From JBBQXK01 sp038209775 (GTDB lineage: Bacteria > Pseudomonadota > Alphaproteobacteria > Rhodobacterales > Rhodobacteraceae), in assembly GCA_038209775.1 (NCBI GenBank), contig JBBQXK010000008.1:52480-116479 (forward strand): 64,000 bases of DNA, given 5' to 3'. Under the pieces are notes generated by a model. That model saw only the letters and a program-made list of their open reading frames with translations. It was not told the DNA's origin and searched no databases. Shown piece after piece: positions 17,334 to 25,642 of the stretch. The number at the start of each line of letters is the position of its first letter. The first letter of the stretch is position 1. A program made the position numbers and the translations under genes.

Positions 17334-18632
17334 ATGAATACCCTCGACACTGCATTCTGGCTGACGGCCGCGCTGATCGGGCTTTTGCTGGTGCTATCGG
17401 CCTTCTTTTCGGGGTCGGAAACCGCACTGACCGCGTCGTCACGCGCCAAGCTGAAATCGCAGGCCGACAAGGGGTCACGCGGGGCGGTGGCCGCGATGAA
17501 TGTGACCGAGGACAGCGAGCGGATGATCGGCGCGCTACTTCTGGGCAACAACATCGTCAACATCCTGTCGGCGTCGCTGGCAACCGCCCTTCTGACCCGC
17601 ATCTTCGGCGATTCGGGCGTGGCCTTTGCCACCATGGGGATGACGGCGCTGGTCCTGATCTTTGGCGAGGTGCTGCCCAAGACCATCGCCATCACCTTCC
17701 CCGAGGCCTTTGCCATCCGGGTGGCACCGGTCATCCGGGTTCTCATCATGGTGTTTTCGCCCGTGGTCACGGTCGTGCGCGCGCTGGTCCGGGCCATCCT
17801 GCGGCTGTTTGGCGTGCGGGCCGACCCGAACAGCAAGATCCTGGCCCTGCGCGAGGAAATCCTTGGCGCCATCGCCCTTGGCCATTCCGAGGGTGCGGTT
17901 GAAAAGGCCGACCGCGACCGACTTCTGGGTGCGCTCGACCTTGGCAGCCGCACGGTCGAGGAAGTGATGCGCCATCGCCGCCGGATCGAGATGATCGACG
18001 CCGACCGCACCCCGGACGAGATCATCACCCAGGCCCTCGCGTCGCCCCACACCCGCCTGCCGGTCTATCGCGGCGATGACGAGAACATCCTCGGCGTGGT
18101 CCACGCCAAGGACCTTCTGCGCGAGGTGGATCGTCTGGTGCGGGGCGAGACGGCGGACATCGGGCGGCTGGCCGAGCTGGACATCGTCAAGATCGCGATG
18201 AAGCCGTATTTCGTGCCCGAAACCACGCCCCTTGACGAACAGATGCGCCAGTTCCTGAAACGGCGCACCCATTTCGCGCTGGTGGTCGACGAATACGGCA
18301 CCCTGCGCGGGCTGATCACGCTGGAGGATATCCTTGAGGAAATCGTCGGTGACATCACCGACGAATTTGACGTGCCCGAAACCGAACCCGCGCTGAAGCC
18401 GACCGAGGCCGGCGATTACCTGATCGAAGGCGCGATGACGATCCGCGACCTGAACCGCCTGACCGACTGGAACCTGCCGGATGAAGAGGCCAACACCATC
18501 GCGGGCCTTGTCATCCACGAAGCCCAGTCGATCCCGAACGAAGGGCAGGTGTTCAGCTTTCACGGGTTCCGGTTCGAGGTGGTCTCGCGCCGCGAGAACC
18601 GGCTGATCCGGCTGAAGCTCCGCCCTTTGTAG
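17334..18632 (+). CDS. CNNM/CorC-type membrane protein with CBS pair (HlyC/CorC family)
   Basis: A 432-residue inner-membrane protein. An N-terminal CNNM (DUF21) domain has about three to four helices and the conserved FFSGSETALTASSRAKLKSQADKG and LLLGNNIVNILSASLAT. It is followed by two CBS domains (about 215-340, including TRLPVYRGDDENILGVVHAKDLL and FALVVDEYGTLRGLITLEDILEEIVGDITDE) and a C-terminal CorC/HlyC domain (DYLIEGAMTIRDLN...). This family is tied to Mg2+/Co2+ export or homeostasis. It starts 15 bp after xerD. Confidence 0.92.
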   Translation: MNTLDTAFWLTAALIGLLLVLSAFFSGSETALTASSRAKLKSQADKGSRGAVAAMNVTEDSERMIGALLLGNNIVNILSASLATALLTRIFGDSGVAFATMGMTALVLIFGEVLPKTIAITFPEAFAIRVAPVIRVLIMVFSPVVTVVRALVRAILRLFGVRADPNSKILALREEILGAIALGHSEGAVEKADRDRLLGALDLGSRTVEEVMRHRRRIEMIDADRTPDEIITQALASPHTRLPVYRGDDENILGVVHAKDLLREVDRLVRGETADIGRLAELDIVKIAMKPYFVPETTPLDEQMRQFLKRRTHFALVVDEYGTLRGLITLEDILEEIVGDITDEFDVPETEPALKPTEAGDYLIEGAMTIRDLNRLTDWNLPDEEANTIAGLVIHEAQSIPNEGQVFSFHGFRFEVVSRRENRLIRLKLRPL

Positions 18633-18934
18633 GCGGCCTTTTCAGACCTCCCTGCCCCTCTCTTTGACCTTATGCACAGTTCGGCTCTGCCAAAGAGATC
18701 ACCCTGTCAGACCTCAGGATCGCCCCGATGTTCGCGGCGGATGACACCAACCGCGCCCTCATTGTCAACCGCTGCGGCTAGCGCCCCCCTGCCGCATTCC
18801 TTGCCAGAAACGCCGCTTCAGGGCATGGCGGACACCGGCCAGCGGGACTATGTCACACTGGCCAATTCATCTTTGCCCAAATATCCCGGGGTCCGGGGCA
18901 GCGCCCCGGTTCTGACTGCACCGAAAGGACGACC
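18633..18934. other. 302-bp intergenic region containing one copy of a dispersed element
   Basis: No convincing gene is present; a short open frame (18672-18938) has atypical composition and no ribosome site. The right end holds a dispersed 26-bp element (18866-18891) and a GC hairpin (18893-18909). The AAAGGAC before 18935 is the ribosome site of the next gene. Confidence 0.6.
18866..18909 (-). repeat. Dispersed element copy 1 (box plus GC hairpin)
   Basis: The plus strand reads TTCATCTTTGCCCAAATATC followed by CCGGGG, then a 7-bp hairpin CCGGGGC-AGC-GCCCCGG. The same box occurs at 29086 and 48887, each time next to a GC-rich hairpin. It sits 26 bp before the start of the ASKHA gene. Confidence 0.55.
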
Positions 18935-21001
18935 ATGACCGATGCCCTCGTGATCTTTACCCCCTCGGGCAAGCGTGGCCGGTTCCCGTTGGGCACGCCG
19001 GTCCTGACGGCGGCCCGGCAACTGGGCGTCGATCTGGACTCGGTCTGCGGCGGGCGCGGTATCTGTTCCAAATGCCAGGTCTCGCCCGGCTATGGCGCCT
19101 TCCCCAAACACGGCGTCACGGTTGCGGCAGGGGCGCTGTCGGACTGGAACGCGGTCGAAGACCGCTATCACCGCGTGCGGGGGCTGGCCGAGGGGCGGCG
19201 TCTGGGCTGTCAGGCGCAGATCATGGGCGACGTCGTCGTCGATGTGCCGCCCGGCTCGCAGGTCCATCGGCAGGTGATCCGCAAATCCGCCGCCGAGCGG
19301 CTGATCGCGATGGACCCTGCCACCCGTGCGCTTTACGTCGAGGTGGCCGAACCCGACATGCATGAACCGACCGGCGATTTCGAACGCTTGGGAACCGCAC
19401 TGCGCGATCAGTGGCAGGTGGCCGAGGTGACGGCGGGCCTTGATATCCTGCGCCGCCTGCAACCGGCCCTGCGCAAGGGTGAGTGGAAGGTCACGGTGGT
19501 GCTGCACAAGGGCCACAACGACCGGGCCGCCCGCATCCTCGACATCTTCCCCGGCTATCACGAGGGCGAACTTCTGGGCCTTGCCATCGACCTTGGGTCG
19601 ACCACCATTGCCGCCCACCTGTGCAGCCTGTCGGACGGGCGGGTGCTGGCCTCGGCCGGCGTGATGAACCCGCAGATCAGGTTCGGCGAGGATCTGATGA
19701 GCCGGGTCAGCTATGCTATGATGAACCCCGGCGGTGATGTCGCGATGACCGCTGCCGTGCGGTTGGCAATCGACGGGCTGGCGCAGTCGCTGGCAACCGA
19801 GGCGGGGGTTGATCCGGCGTCGATCCTGGAACTGGTGTTCGTGATGAACCCGGTAATGCACCATCTGTTGATGGGTATTGATCCCGTCGAACTCGGGCAG
19901 GCCCCGTTTGCCCTTGCCACCTCGGGGGCGATGTCGCTGGACGCGCGTGATCTTGACATCACAGCGGTGAACAAGGCCGCCCGCGTCTATGTCCTTCCGT
20001 GCATCGCGGGGCATGTGGGGGCTGACTGCGCGGCGGTGGCTTTGTCCGAGGAGCCCAACAAATCCAAGGACATGGTGCTGATTGTTGATGTGGGCACCAA
20101 TGCCGAACTCCTGCTCGGCAACGAGACCCGCGTGCTGGCTTGTTCGTCACCTACCGGCCCCGCGTTCGAAGGCGCGCAGATCTCATCCGGCCAGAGGGCG
20201 GCACCGGGGGCCATCGAGCGGGTCGAGATTGACCCCGTCACCAAGGAACCCCGGTTTCGCGTGATCGGGTCCGACCTGTGGAACACCGACGCGGGCTTTG
20301 CCGAGGTCGCAGCCCAGACCGGCATCACCGGCATCTGCGGCTCGGGCATCATCGAGGCGGTGGCCGAGATGCGGATGGCGGGCATCGTCGATGCGCGCGG
20401 GCTGATCGGGTCTGCGGAACAGGTGGGAACCAACCGGCTGGTGCCCGAGGGGCGCACCCATTCCTATGTTCTGCACGATGGCAGTGCCACGGGCGGGCCG
20501 ACAATCATGGTGACGCAGGGCGACATCCGGGCCATTCAGTTGGCGAAATCAGCGCTTTATGCGGGCGCGCGCTTGCTGATGGACGAGATGGGCATCGACG
20601 GTGTCGACCGCGTGGTGCTGGCCGGTGCGTTTGGCGCGCATATCAGCCCGAAGCACGCGATGGTGCTGGGGATGATCCCCGATGCGCCGCTGGACCGTGT
20701 CACCAGCGCCGGCAACGCCGCCGGTACCGGCGCGCGTATCGCGCTGTGCAACAACGCCGCGCGGGCCGAGATCGAGGTGACGGTGGGCCGCATCCACAAG
20801 GTGGAGACGGCCATCGAGCCGCGTTTTCAGGAACATTTCGTGGCGGCCAACGCCATCCCCCACGCGACTGCCCCCTTTGCCGAACTGGCGCGCATTGTGA
20901 CCCTTCCCGATGTCAGCTTCAACGCAGGCGGCGGCGAGGGGCGGCGGCGGCGAAAGGACATCACGACCGCGGGTGTTCCCCTGCCCGACCGGATCGGCTA
21001 G
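18935..21001 (+). CDS. Ferredoxin-ASKHA protein, corrinoid-protein reductive activator-like (RACo/DUF4445)
   Basis: A 688-residue protein with an N-terminal 2Fe-2S ferredoxin domain (Cys38, Cys44, Cys47 in VCGGRGICSKCQV, and Cys92 in RLGCQAQ), a linker, and a large C-terminal actin-like ASKHA ATPase part (GLAIDLGSTTIAAHLCSL; VDVGTNAELLLGN; GSGIIEAVAEM). Proteins of this build re-reduce inactive Co(II) corrinoid proteins to Co(I) at the cost of ATP, so they support B12-dependent methyltransferases that demethylate betaines, methylamines or similar substrates. No such methyltransferase lies in the window, so its partner is elsewhere. The sigma-factor gene starts 34 bp downstream. Confidence 0.85.
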   Translation: MTDALVIFTPSGKRGRFPLGTPVLTAARQLGVDLDSVCGGRGICSKCQVSPGYGAFPKHGVTVAAGALSDWNAVEDRYHRVRGLAEGRRLGCQAQIMGDVVVDVPPGSQVHRQVIRKSAAERLIAMDPATRALYVEVAEPDMHEPTGDFERLGTALRDQWQVAEVTAGLDILRRLQPALRKGEWKVTVVLHKGHNDRAARILDIFPGYHEGELLGLAIDLGSTTIAAHLCSLSDGRVLASAGVMNPQIRFGEDLMSRVSYAMMNPGGDVAMTAAVRLAIDGLAQSLATEAGVDPASILELVFVMNPVMHHLLMGIDPVELGQAPFALATSGAMSLDARDLDITAVNKAARVYVLPCIAGHVGADCAAVALSEEPNKSKDMVLIVDVGTNAELLLGNETRVLACSSPTGPAFEGAQISSGQRAAPGAIERVEIDPVTKEPRFRVIGSDLWNTDAGFAEVAAQTGITGICGSGIIEAVAEMRMAGIVDARGLIGSAEQVGTNRLVPEGRTHSYVLHDGSATGGPTIMVTQGDIRAIQLAKSALYAGARLLMDEMGIDGVDRVVLAGAFGAHISPKHAMVLGMIPDAPLDRVTSAGNAAGTGARIALCNNAARAEIEVTVGRIHKVETAIEPRFQEHFVAANAIPHATAPFAELARIVTLPDVSFNAGGGEGRRRRKDITTAGVPLPDRIG

Positions 21002-21035
21002 GTTCCGGGAGACCGCACCGACAAGGCCGTTTCGC

Positions 21036-21587
21036 TTGACTGACGACGCTGATCCGCTGGCGCCCCTTCTCGTCCGCATCGCTGCGGGCGACCGTGGGGC
21101 GTTCCGTGAATTGTATGCCTCGACAGCCTCGAAACTGTTGGGCGTACTTATCCGTATGCTGGGGACAAGGCCGGATGCGGAGGACGCGTTGCAAGAGGTG
21201 TATACAAGGGTCTGGACGCGCGCCGGACGGTTCGATCCCGCCAAAGGGCGCGGGATGAGCTGGCTGATCGCGATTGCCCGGAACCTTGCCATCGACCGCC
21301 TGCGCGCCCGCCCCGCCGCCGCCCCGGGCCCCGAGGGGGACGAGACCGACGCCCTGCCCGATGACCGCCCGGGTGCCGAGGCGAACCTGATCGCGCGGGG
21401 CGAGGCGCGGCGCGTGATCGACTGCCTGGGACAGTTGGAACCCGACCGCGCGGCGGCGGTGCGGGGCGCCTATCTGACCGGCCTCAGCTATCAGCAACTG
21501 GCCGAACGTCACGATGTACCGCTGAACACCATGCGCACCTGGCTGCGCCGGTCGCTGTTGCGGCTTAAGGAGTGTCTGGGGTCATGA
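21036..21587 (+). CDS. ECF-subfamily RNA polymerase sigma factor
   Basis: A 183-residue sigma factor with region 2 (ELYASTASKLLGVLIRMLG...DAEDALQEVYTRVW...GMSWLIAIARNLAIDRLRAR) and region 4 (DRAAAVRGAYLTGLSYQQLAERHDVPLNTMRTWLRRSLLRLKECL). An upstream frame is open to 20910, but that stretch lies in the previous gene. TTG 21036 gives the normal length, and no ATG or GTG is available. Its last bases overlap the start of an anti-sigma gene (ATGA), a typical sigma/anti-sigma pair. The promoters it recognises are not identifiable here. Confidence 0.88.
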   Translation: MTDDADPLAPLLVRIAAGDRGAFRELYASTASKLLGVLIRMLGTRPDAEDALQEVYTRVWTRAGRFDPAKGRGMSWLIAIARNLAIDRLRARPAAAPGPEGDETDALPDDRPGAEANLIARGEARRVIDCLGQLEPDRAAAVRGAYLTGLSYQQLAERHDVPLNTMRTWLRRSLLRLKECLGS

Positions 21588-22255
21588 CCGACACCTTCAC
21601 CCCCGACGAGGAAGATGACGCACTGGCCGCCGAGTATGTGCTGGGCGTGCAGGATGCCGCGACCCGCGCGGGCGTCGAGCAGCGTATCCGCAGCGATGCT
21701 GTCTTTGCCCGCCTTGTCGCCGAATGGGAACACCGGCTGGGTGGGCTGAACGACGGGTTTGCCGAGGTGCCGGCCCCTGCCCTGCTGCCGCAGATCGAGG
21801 CGCGGCTGTTTGGCAAGGCCGGGGTGCCCCGCCGCGCGTGGTGGCCGCAATGGCTGATGGGGGCGGCGTTTGCAGGGGCCGTGGCGTTGGCCGCCGTGCT
21901 GATCCTGCCACCCGGCGCACCGCCCGTGGCCGATGCGCCGCTGGTGGCCACGCTGGCCGCCGAAGGGCAGACCCTGGTCTATGCCGCTCGCTATGATGCG
22001 GCGGCGGGTGAGTTGATCGTTACCCGCACCGGCGGCGACGCCGCAGGCGCCACGCAGGTTCACGAGTTGTGGCTGATTGCCGGTGATGCAGCGCCGGTAT
22101 CGCTGGGCCTGATCCAGACCGCCGAATTGCGCCGGGCGCTACCCGCCCTGCCCCCCGGTGCCTTGCTGGCGGTCAGTCTGGAACCCGCAGGCGGGTCAAC
22201 CACCGGCGGGCCGACCGGGCCTGTGCTGGTCACCGGCACCGTTACCGACCTTTAA
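21584..22255 (+). CDS. Anti-sigma factor, RskA-like domain
   Basis: A 223-residue protein, translationally coupled to the ECF sigma gene (4-bp overlap, TAAGGAG upstream). The cytoplasmic N-terminal part (DDALAAEYVLGVQDAATRAGVEQRIRSDAVFARLVAEWE) fits a sigma-binding anti-sigma helix bundle. One membrane helix (WLMGAAFAGAVALAAVLIL, about residues 88-106) follows. The periplasmic C-terminal part (THELWLIAGD-like QVHELWLIAGDAAPVSLGLI and LAVSLEPAGGSTTGGPTGPVLVTG) is the RskA/anti-sigma-K domain. It lacks the CHCC zinc motif of ChrR-type anti-sigmas, so it probably senses an envelope signal. Confidence 0.87.
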   Translation: MTDTFTPDEEDDALAAEYVLGVQDAATRAGVEQRIRSDAVFARLVAEWEHRLGGLNDGFAEVPAPALLPQIEARLFGKAGVPRRAWWPQWLMGAAFAGAVALAAVLILPPGAPPVADAPLVATLAAEGQTLVYAARYDAAAGELIVTRTGGDAAGATQVHELWLIAGDAAPVSLGLIQTAELRRALPALPPGALLAVSLEPAGGSTTGGPTGPVLVTGTVTDL

Positions 22256-22372
22256 CCCCTTCTTCACGAAGGCGTGAGGCCACGGGCTGGCCGAAACTTC
22301 GCCCCGCATCCGACCGTTTCCCCATCATGCGGCAGGGACAGGCCCTGCTGCGCCCTTTGGGAGACGCTGCCA

Positions 22373-22927
22373 ATGAACGTTCGTTTCACTTCCGCTGCCC
22401 TTGCCGCAGCCATCGCCATCACCTCTGGCATGGCCTTTGCCGCCAACCCCGAAGTCGGCGGTGCCGCCATGTTCGAGGACAAGAACATCATCGAGAACGC
22501 GGTGAACTCGAAAGACCACACCACACTGGTCGCCGCCGTGCAGGCCGCCGGTCTGGTGGAAACGCTGTCGGGCGCCGGCCCCTTCACCGTGTTCGCGCCG
22601 ACAAACGAAGCCTTTGCCGCCCTGCCCGCAGGGACGGTCGAGACGCTGCTCAAGCCCGAGAACAAGGATATGCTGGTCAAGATCCTGACCTGCCATGTCG
22701 TTGCCGCCAATGCGATGTCCGACGCGATCAACAAGATGGTGGCCGATGACGGCGGCAAGCACACGGTCAAAACCGTGGGCGGCTGCGAGTTCACGGCAAT
22801 GGCCAAGGACGGTGTGCTGATGATCGAAGACGGTCAGGGCGGCGTGGCATCGGTGACCATCGCCGACGTCAAACAGTCGAACGGCGTGATCCATGTGATC
22901 GACCGCGTGCTTCTGCCCGCCAGCTGA
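22373..22927 (+). CDS. Secreted fasciclin-domain protein
   Basis: A 184-residue protein with a signal peptide (MNVRFTSAALAAAIAITSGMAFA, cleavage near 23) and one fasciclin (FAS1) domain. The two FAS1 blocks are visible: SGAGPFTVFAPTNEAFAALPAGTVETLL (H1) and GVIHVIDRVLLP (H2). FAS1 proteins are adhesion-type or stress-associated periplasmic/surface proteins. The ATG has GGGAGAC upstream. It lies 117 bp after the ECF sigma / anti-sigma pair and may be a target of that sigma factor, but no shared promoter is recognisable. Confidence 0.9.
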   Translation: MNVRFTSAALAAAIAITSGMAFAANPEVGGAAMFEDKNIIENAVNSKDHTTLVAAVQAAGLVETLSGAGPFTVFAPTNEAFAALPAGTVETLLKPENKDMLVKILTCHVVAANAMSDAINKMVADDGGKHTVKTVGGCEFTAMAKDGVLMIEDGQGGVASVTIADVKQSNGVIHVIDRVLLPAS

Positions 22928-23030
22928 TCACTGGGGCCGCGGGCGGGGGGCGTCACTCTCTCTGTCCGCCAAACCCCGGGGTTCGGGCAAGTCCGCAACA
23001 AAGCCACCGATTGCGGGCCGTACTGCCCTG

Positions 23031-23057
23031 GGGGTCATCCGCAAGGATGGCCCCGTT
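23031..23057 (+). terminator. Probable terminator downstream of the fasciclin gene
   Basis: A 10-bp stem with one G-U pair (GGGGTCATCC / GGATGGCCCC) closes a GCAA tetraloop and is followed by GTTTG. The tetraloop and stem strength are typical, but the T-run is short. Confidence 0.5.
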
Positions 23058-23161
23058 TGCCATTCATCCCCCGTCCGACATGGCAGGGCCTATGCAGAAC
23101 GCTTGACAGGTCCCCCCCGGACTACCACGCTTGGCGTGCGGCTATGGGGGGGGAGGCTCGG

Positions 23162-23596
23162 ATGCTGGTTCAGCAAATCCTGAAAGGGAAATCGGATGAC
23201 GGCGTGGTGACGGTGCCGCCCGGCACCAGCATTGCCAAGGCTGCCGAAACCTTGTCATTGCGGCGCATCGGAGCGTTGATCGTGTCGCCGGATGGCAAGC
23301 GGGTGGCGGGTATCCTGTCGGAACGCGACATCGTGCGCGAACTGGGGCGGCGCGGCGTGGCGTGCATGTCGGACACGGTGGATCAGGTGATGACGGTCAA
23401 GACCGTGGGTTGCCACGTCACCGACAGCGCCGATCAGGTGATGCAGGCAATGACCAACGGCCGTTTCCGCCACATGCCGGTGATGGAGGGGGATCAGATG
23501 GTGGGCCTGATTTCCATTGGCGACGTGGTCAAGGCGCGGCTGTCGGAACTTTCGATGGAAAAGGACGCGCTTGAGGGGATGATAAAGGGGTTCTGA
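23162..23596 (+). CDS. CBS-domain protein
   Basis: A 144-residue protein consisting of two CBS motifs (about 8-60 and 75-130), with GVVTVPPGTSIAKAAETLSLRRIGALIV...GILSERDIVRELGRRG and DQVMQAMTNGRFRHMPVMEGDQMVGLISIGDVVKARLSE. Such stand-alone pairs bind adenosyl nucleotides. The frame is open from 23057, but ATG 23162 carries GGGAGG nearby and starts at the usual position (MLVQQIL). A TTGACA at 23103 could be a -35, but no fitting -10 was found. Confidence 0.88.
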   Translation: MLVQQILKGKSDDGVVTVPPGTSIAKAAETLSLRRIGALIVSPDGKRVAGILSERDIVRELGRRGVACMSDTVDQVMTVKTVGCHVTDSADQVMQAMTNGRFRHMPVMEGDQMVGLISIGDVVKARLSELSMEKDALEGMIKGF

Positions 23597-23782
23597 CGCC
23601 GTCGCCCCGGTTTGCCCCGCGGCTCACGTCGATGGTCCGGAATGTCAAGAGCCGCGCGCGAAAACAGGCTTCGCGCATCGCAGCAGTTGTGTTAATGCTT
23701 TGTTGTCAGGGTACGCGCGGCGCGCGGGCCTTGGACCATGATCTATTTGTTGACCATCATCCATTTCGCAAGGAGGCCTGTC

Positions 23783-24760
23783 ATGGCATTCGACGGCAGC
23801 ACGATCGGCGCGGCAACCACGGGAACCTTCGTGGGGACAACCTACACCGACACCTTCATCAGCGGGTTTTCTGACGTGGACATGGTGGCGCTGACCCTGA
23901 ACGAAGGGCGGCGCTATCTGGTCGATGTCGACAACGGCCTCGATTTCTATCTGCGCATCTTTGATGTCTTTGGCAACGAGGTCGCTTTCAACGACGACGG
24001 GAACCGTTCCGCTGCCGGCGACAATATCGTCAACCCGCTGTCGCCCTTCATCGAATTTATTCCCAATCATTCCGGGACCTATTATGTCGCGGTCAGCCCC
24101 TATTACGTGCAGGACTACAACCCGTTTTCAACCGCCGGCCGGATTGTGCCGGAAAACCCGCTGGCAAGCTCGACGGGCACGCTGGTCGTGACCGACGTCC
24201 TGGACGACCGCTATCCGTCTGCCGGTTCCATCCAGTCTATCTTAGGTGAGAATTTGTTCACCGATGTGTCCGATCATTTTCCCGAGGGCGGTCGCATCCG
24301 GGTCGAATTCAGCGGCAGCATCGACTCGCCGACCGACGTGGACATCACCCGCATCGACCTGCACAAGGCCGATGTCCTGGTGATTGACGTGAACGGGCTG
24401 ACCGGCAACGGAACCGTGGTGCGCGTGTTCGACGCTTTCGGGACGCAGCTTGCCTTTGACGACAATTCCGGCACCGGCTTTGACTCCGAACTTGTGTTTT
24501 CCGCGCCAAGCCTGAGCTCGTTCTTCTTCGCCATCTCGGGGGACGGCAATTCCACCTACAACGGGCTGGACGGCACCGGGACGACGCCCGGGACGACGGG
24601 CAACCTCGAGATCATCTTTCACCTCAATCCCACGCTGATCGGCACGGGGTCGAGCCAAGCCACGGCCGGCGCCAGCGGCGAGGACTATATCGTGGGGCTG
24701 GCGGGCAACGACACGCTGAGCGGGCTTGACGGCAACGACACGCTGGCAGGGGGGGGATGA
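23783..24760 (+). CDS. RTX/PPC-domain secreted protein, N-terminal part (frameshifted)
   Basis: Start ATG 23783 (MAFDGSTIG) has a perfect AAGGAGG 6 nt upstream, better than the ATG at 23738. The 325-residue frame contains two PPC-like beta-sandwich domains (about 10-110 and 165-290, with SGTYYVAVSPYY and SSFFFAISGDGNSTY) and the first RTX nonapeptides (GLAGNDTLSGLDGNDTLAGGG). It stops at TGA 24758 because of a G8 tract; the next reading frame continues the RTX array without any break in homology. No type I secretion genes are nearby. In the rejoined form the protein would have about 599 residues. Confidence 0.8.
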   Translation: MAFDGSTIGAATTGTFVGTTYTDTFISGFSDVDMVALTLNEGRRYLVDVDNGLDFYLRIFDVFGNEVAFNDDGNRSAAGDNIVNPLSPFIEFIPNHSGTYYVAVSPYYVQDYNPFSTAGRIVPENPLASSTGTLVVTDVLDDRYPSAGSIQSILGENLFTDVSDHFPEGGRIRVEFSGSIDSPTDVDITRIDLHKADVLVIDVNGLTGNGTVVRVFDAFGTQLAFDDNSGTGFDSELVFSAPSLSSFFFAISGDGNSTYNGLDGTGTTPGTTGNLEIIFHLNPTLIGTGSSQATAGASGEDYIVGLAGNDTLSGLDGNDTLAGGG

Positions 24761-25290
24761 TCAGGACAGCCTGCTGGGCGGAAACGGGCAGGACGTGCTC
24801 TATGGCGAACATGGCAATGACACGCTTCTTGGCGAGCGTGCCAATGACGTACTGATGGGCGGCGGGGGGAACGATTCGCTGGATGGCGGGAGGGAAAATG
24901 ACCTTCTGTTCGGCGGGTTTGGCGATGACATCCTGCTGGGCGGCGTCGGCGGGCTTGGTCTCGACACGCTGCACGGCGATGAAGGCAACGACAGCCTGTT
25001 CGGCTCAAAGGGCGATGACCTGCTGTTTGGTGGCCTGGGCAACGACACGCTGTTTGGCGAGGACCAGATCGACACCCTGTTCGGTGGCGACGGCGATGAC
25101 AGCCTGTCAGGCGGCCTCTCGGGCGATGTGCTGCACGGTGACGCCGGTGCGGACTACCTGGCGGGCGATCTCGGCAACAACACCCTGTTCGGCGGCGCCG
25201 ACAACGACACGCTGGTCGGCGGTCGCAACAATGACCGGCTGGACGGCGGCACGGGCATTGATACGCTGACCGGGGATTTGGGCAATGATG
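24685..25290 (+). repeat. RTX nonapeptide repeat array
   Basis: Tandem 27-bp degenerate codings of GGxGxDxLx units, with about ten or more copies (for example GNDTLLGER, GNDSLDGGR, GDDILLGGV, GNDSLFGSK, GDDLLFGGL, GNDTLFGED). They form calcium-binding beta-rolls in type I-secreted proteins. The array spans the frameshift at 24749-24756. Confidence 0.85.
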
Positions 25291-25580
25291 TCTTCGTCTT
25301 TACCTCAACGCTGAATGGTGTCGACACGATCACCGATTTCTCGGTCGCGGCAGCGCTGGAGTTCATCGACCTGTCGGCGATCTTTGATGCGACGGGTTCG
25401 GTGGTGACGGGGGCGAACCTGGCGCAGTTCGTGCAGGTGACGCCGGCCGGGGTGGGGGCCGACAGCTTTCTTGGCGTCGATGCCAACGGCCTTACCGGCG
25501 GTCTTTCGTTCACCATCATTGCACAGGTGAACGGGGTCACCACCGCGCAACTGTTTGACGTGAACAACTTCATCCTCTGA
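24726..25580 (+). CDS. RTX secreted protein, C-terminal part (shifted frame)
   Basis: This frame carries the remaining RTX repeats and the C-terminal secretion region (GLGNDVFVFTSTLNGVDTITDF followed by LEFIDLSAIFDATG), which resembles the serralysin/M10-type C-terminal module recognised by type I export machines. It has no start of its own with a ribosome site; the first 10 residues of the open frame are out-of-frame reading of the upstream part. It should be read as the continuation of the gene starting at 23783. A single G less in the tract (7 instead of 8) rejoins the two. The stop lies 62 bp before coaD. Confidence 0.75.
   Translation: MTATTRWQGGDDQDSLLGGNGQDVLYGEHGNDTLLGERANDVLMGGGGNDSLDGGRENDLLFGGFGDDILLGGVGGLGLDTLHGDEGNDSLFGSKGDDLLFGGLGNDTLFGEDQIDTLFGGDGDDSLSGGLSGDVLHGDAGADYLAGDLGNNTLFGGADNDTLVGGRNNDRLDGGTGIDTLTGDLGNDVFVFTSTLNGVDTITDFSVAAALEFIDLSAIFDATGSVVTGANLAQFVQVTPAGVGADSFLGVDANGLTGGLSFTIIAQVNGVTTAQLFDVNNFIL
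24749..24756 (+). other. G8 homopolymer causing the RTX frameshift
   Basis: A run of eight G after CTGGCA shifts the RTX frame. Seven G would read GCA GGG GGG GAT GAT CAG, giving an unbroken array. It is either a sequencing/assembly indel or a slippage site for on/off variation of the protein. Confidence 0.8.
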
Positions 25581-25642
25581 GCCCCCTTGCAATCGGCCGC
25601 GCAATCTTGTTGCGTGATGCGGCTGCTGGCAGGGAGGGGCTG

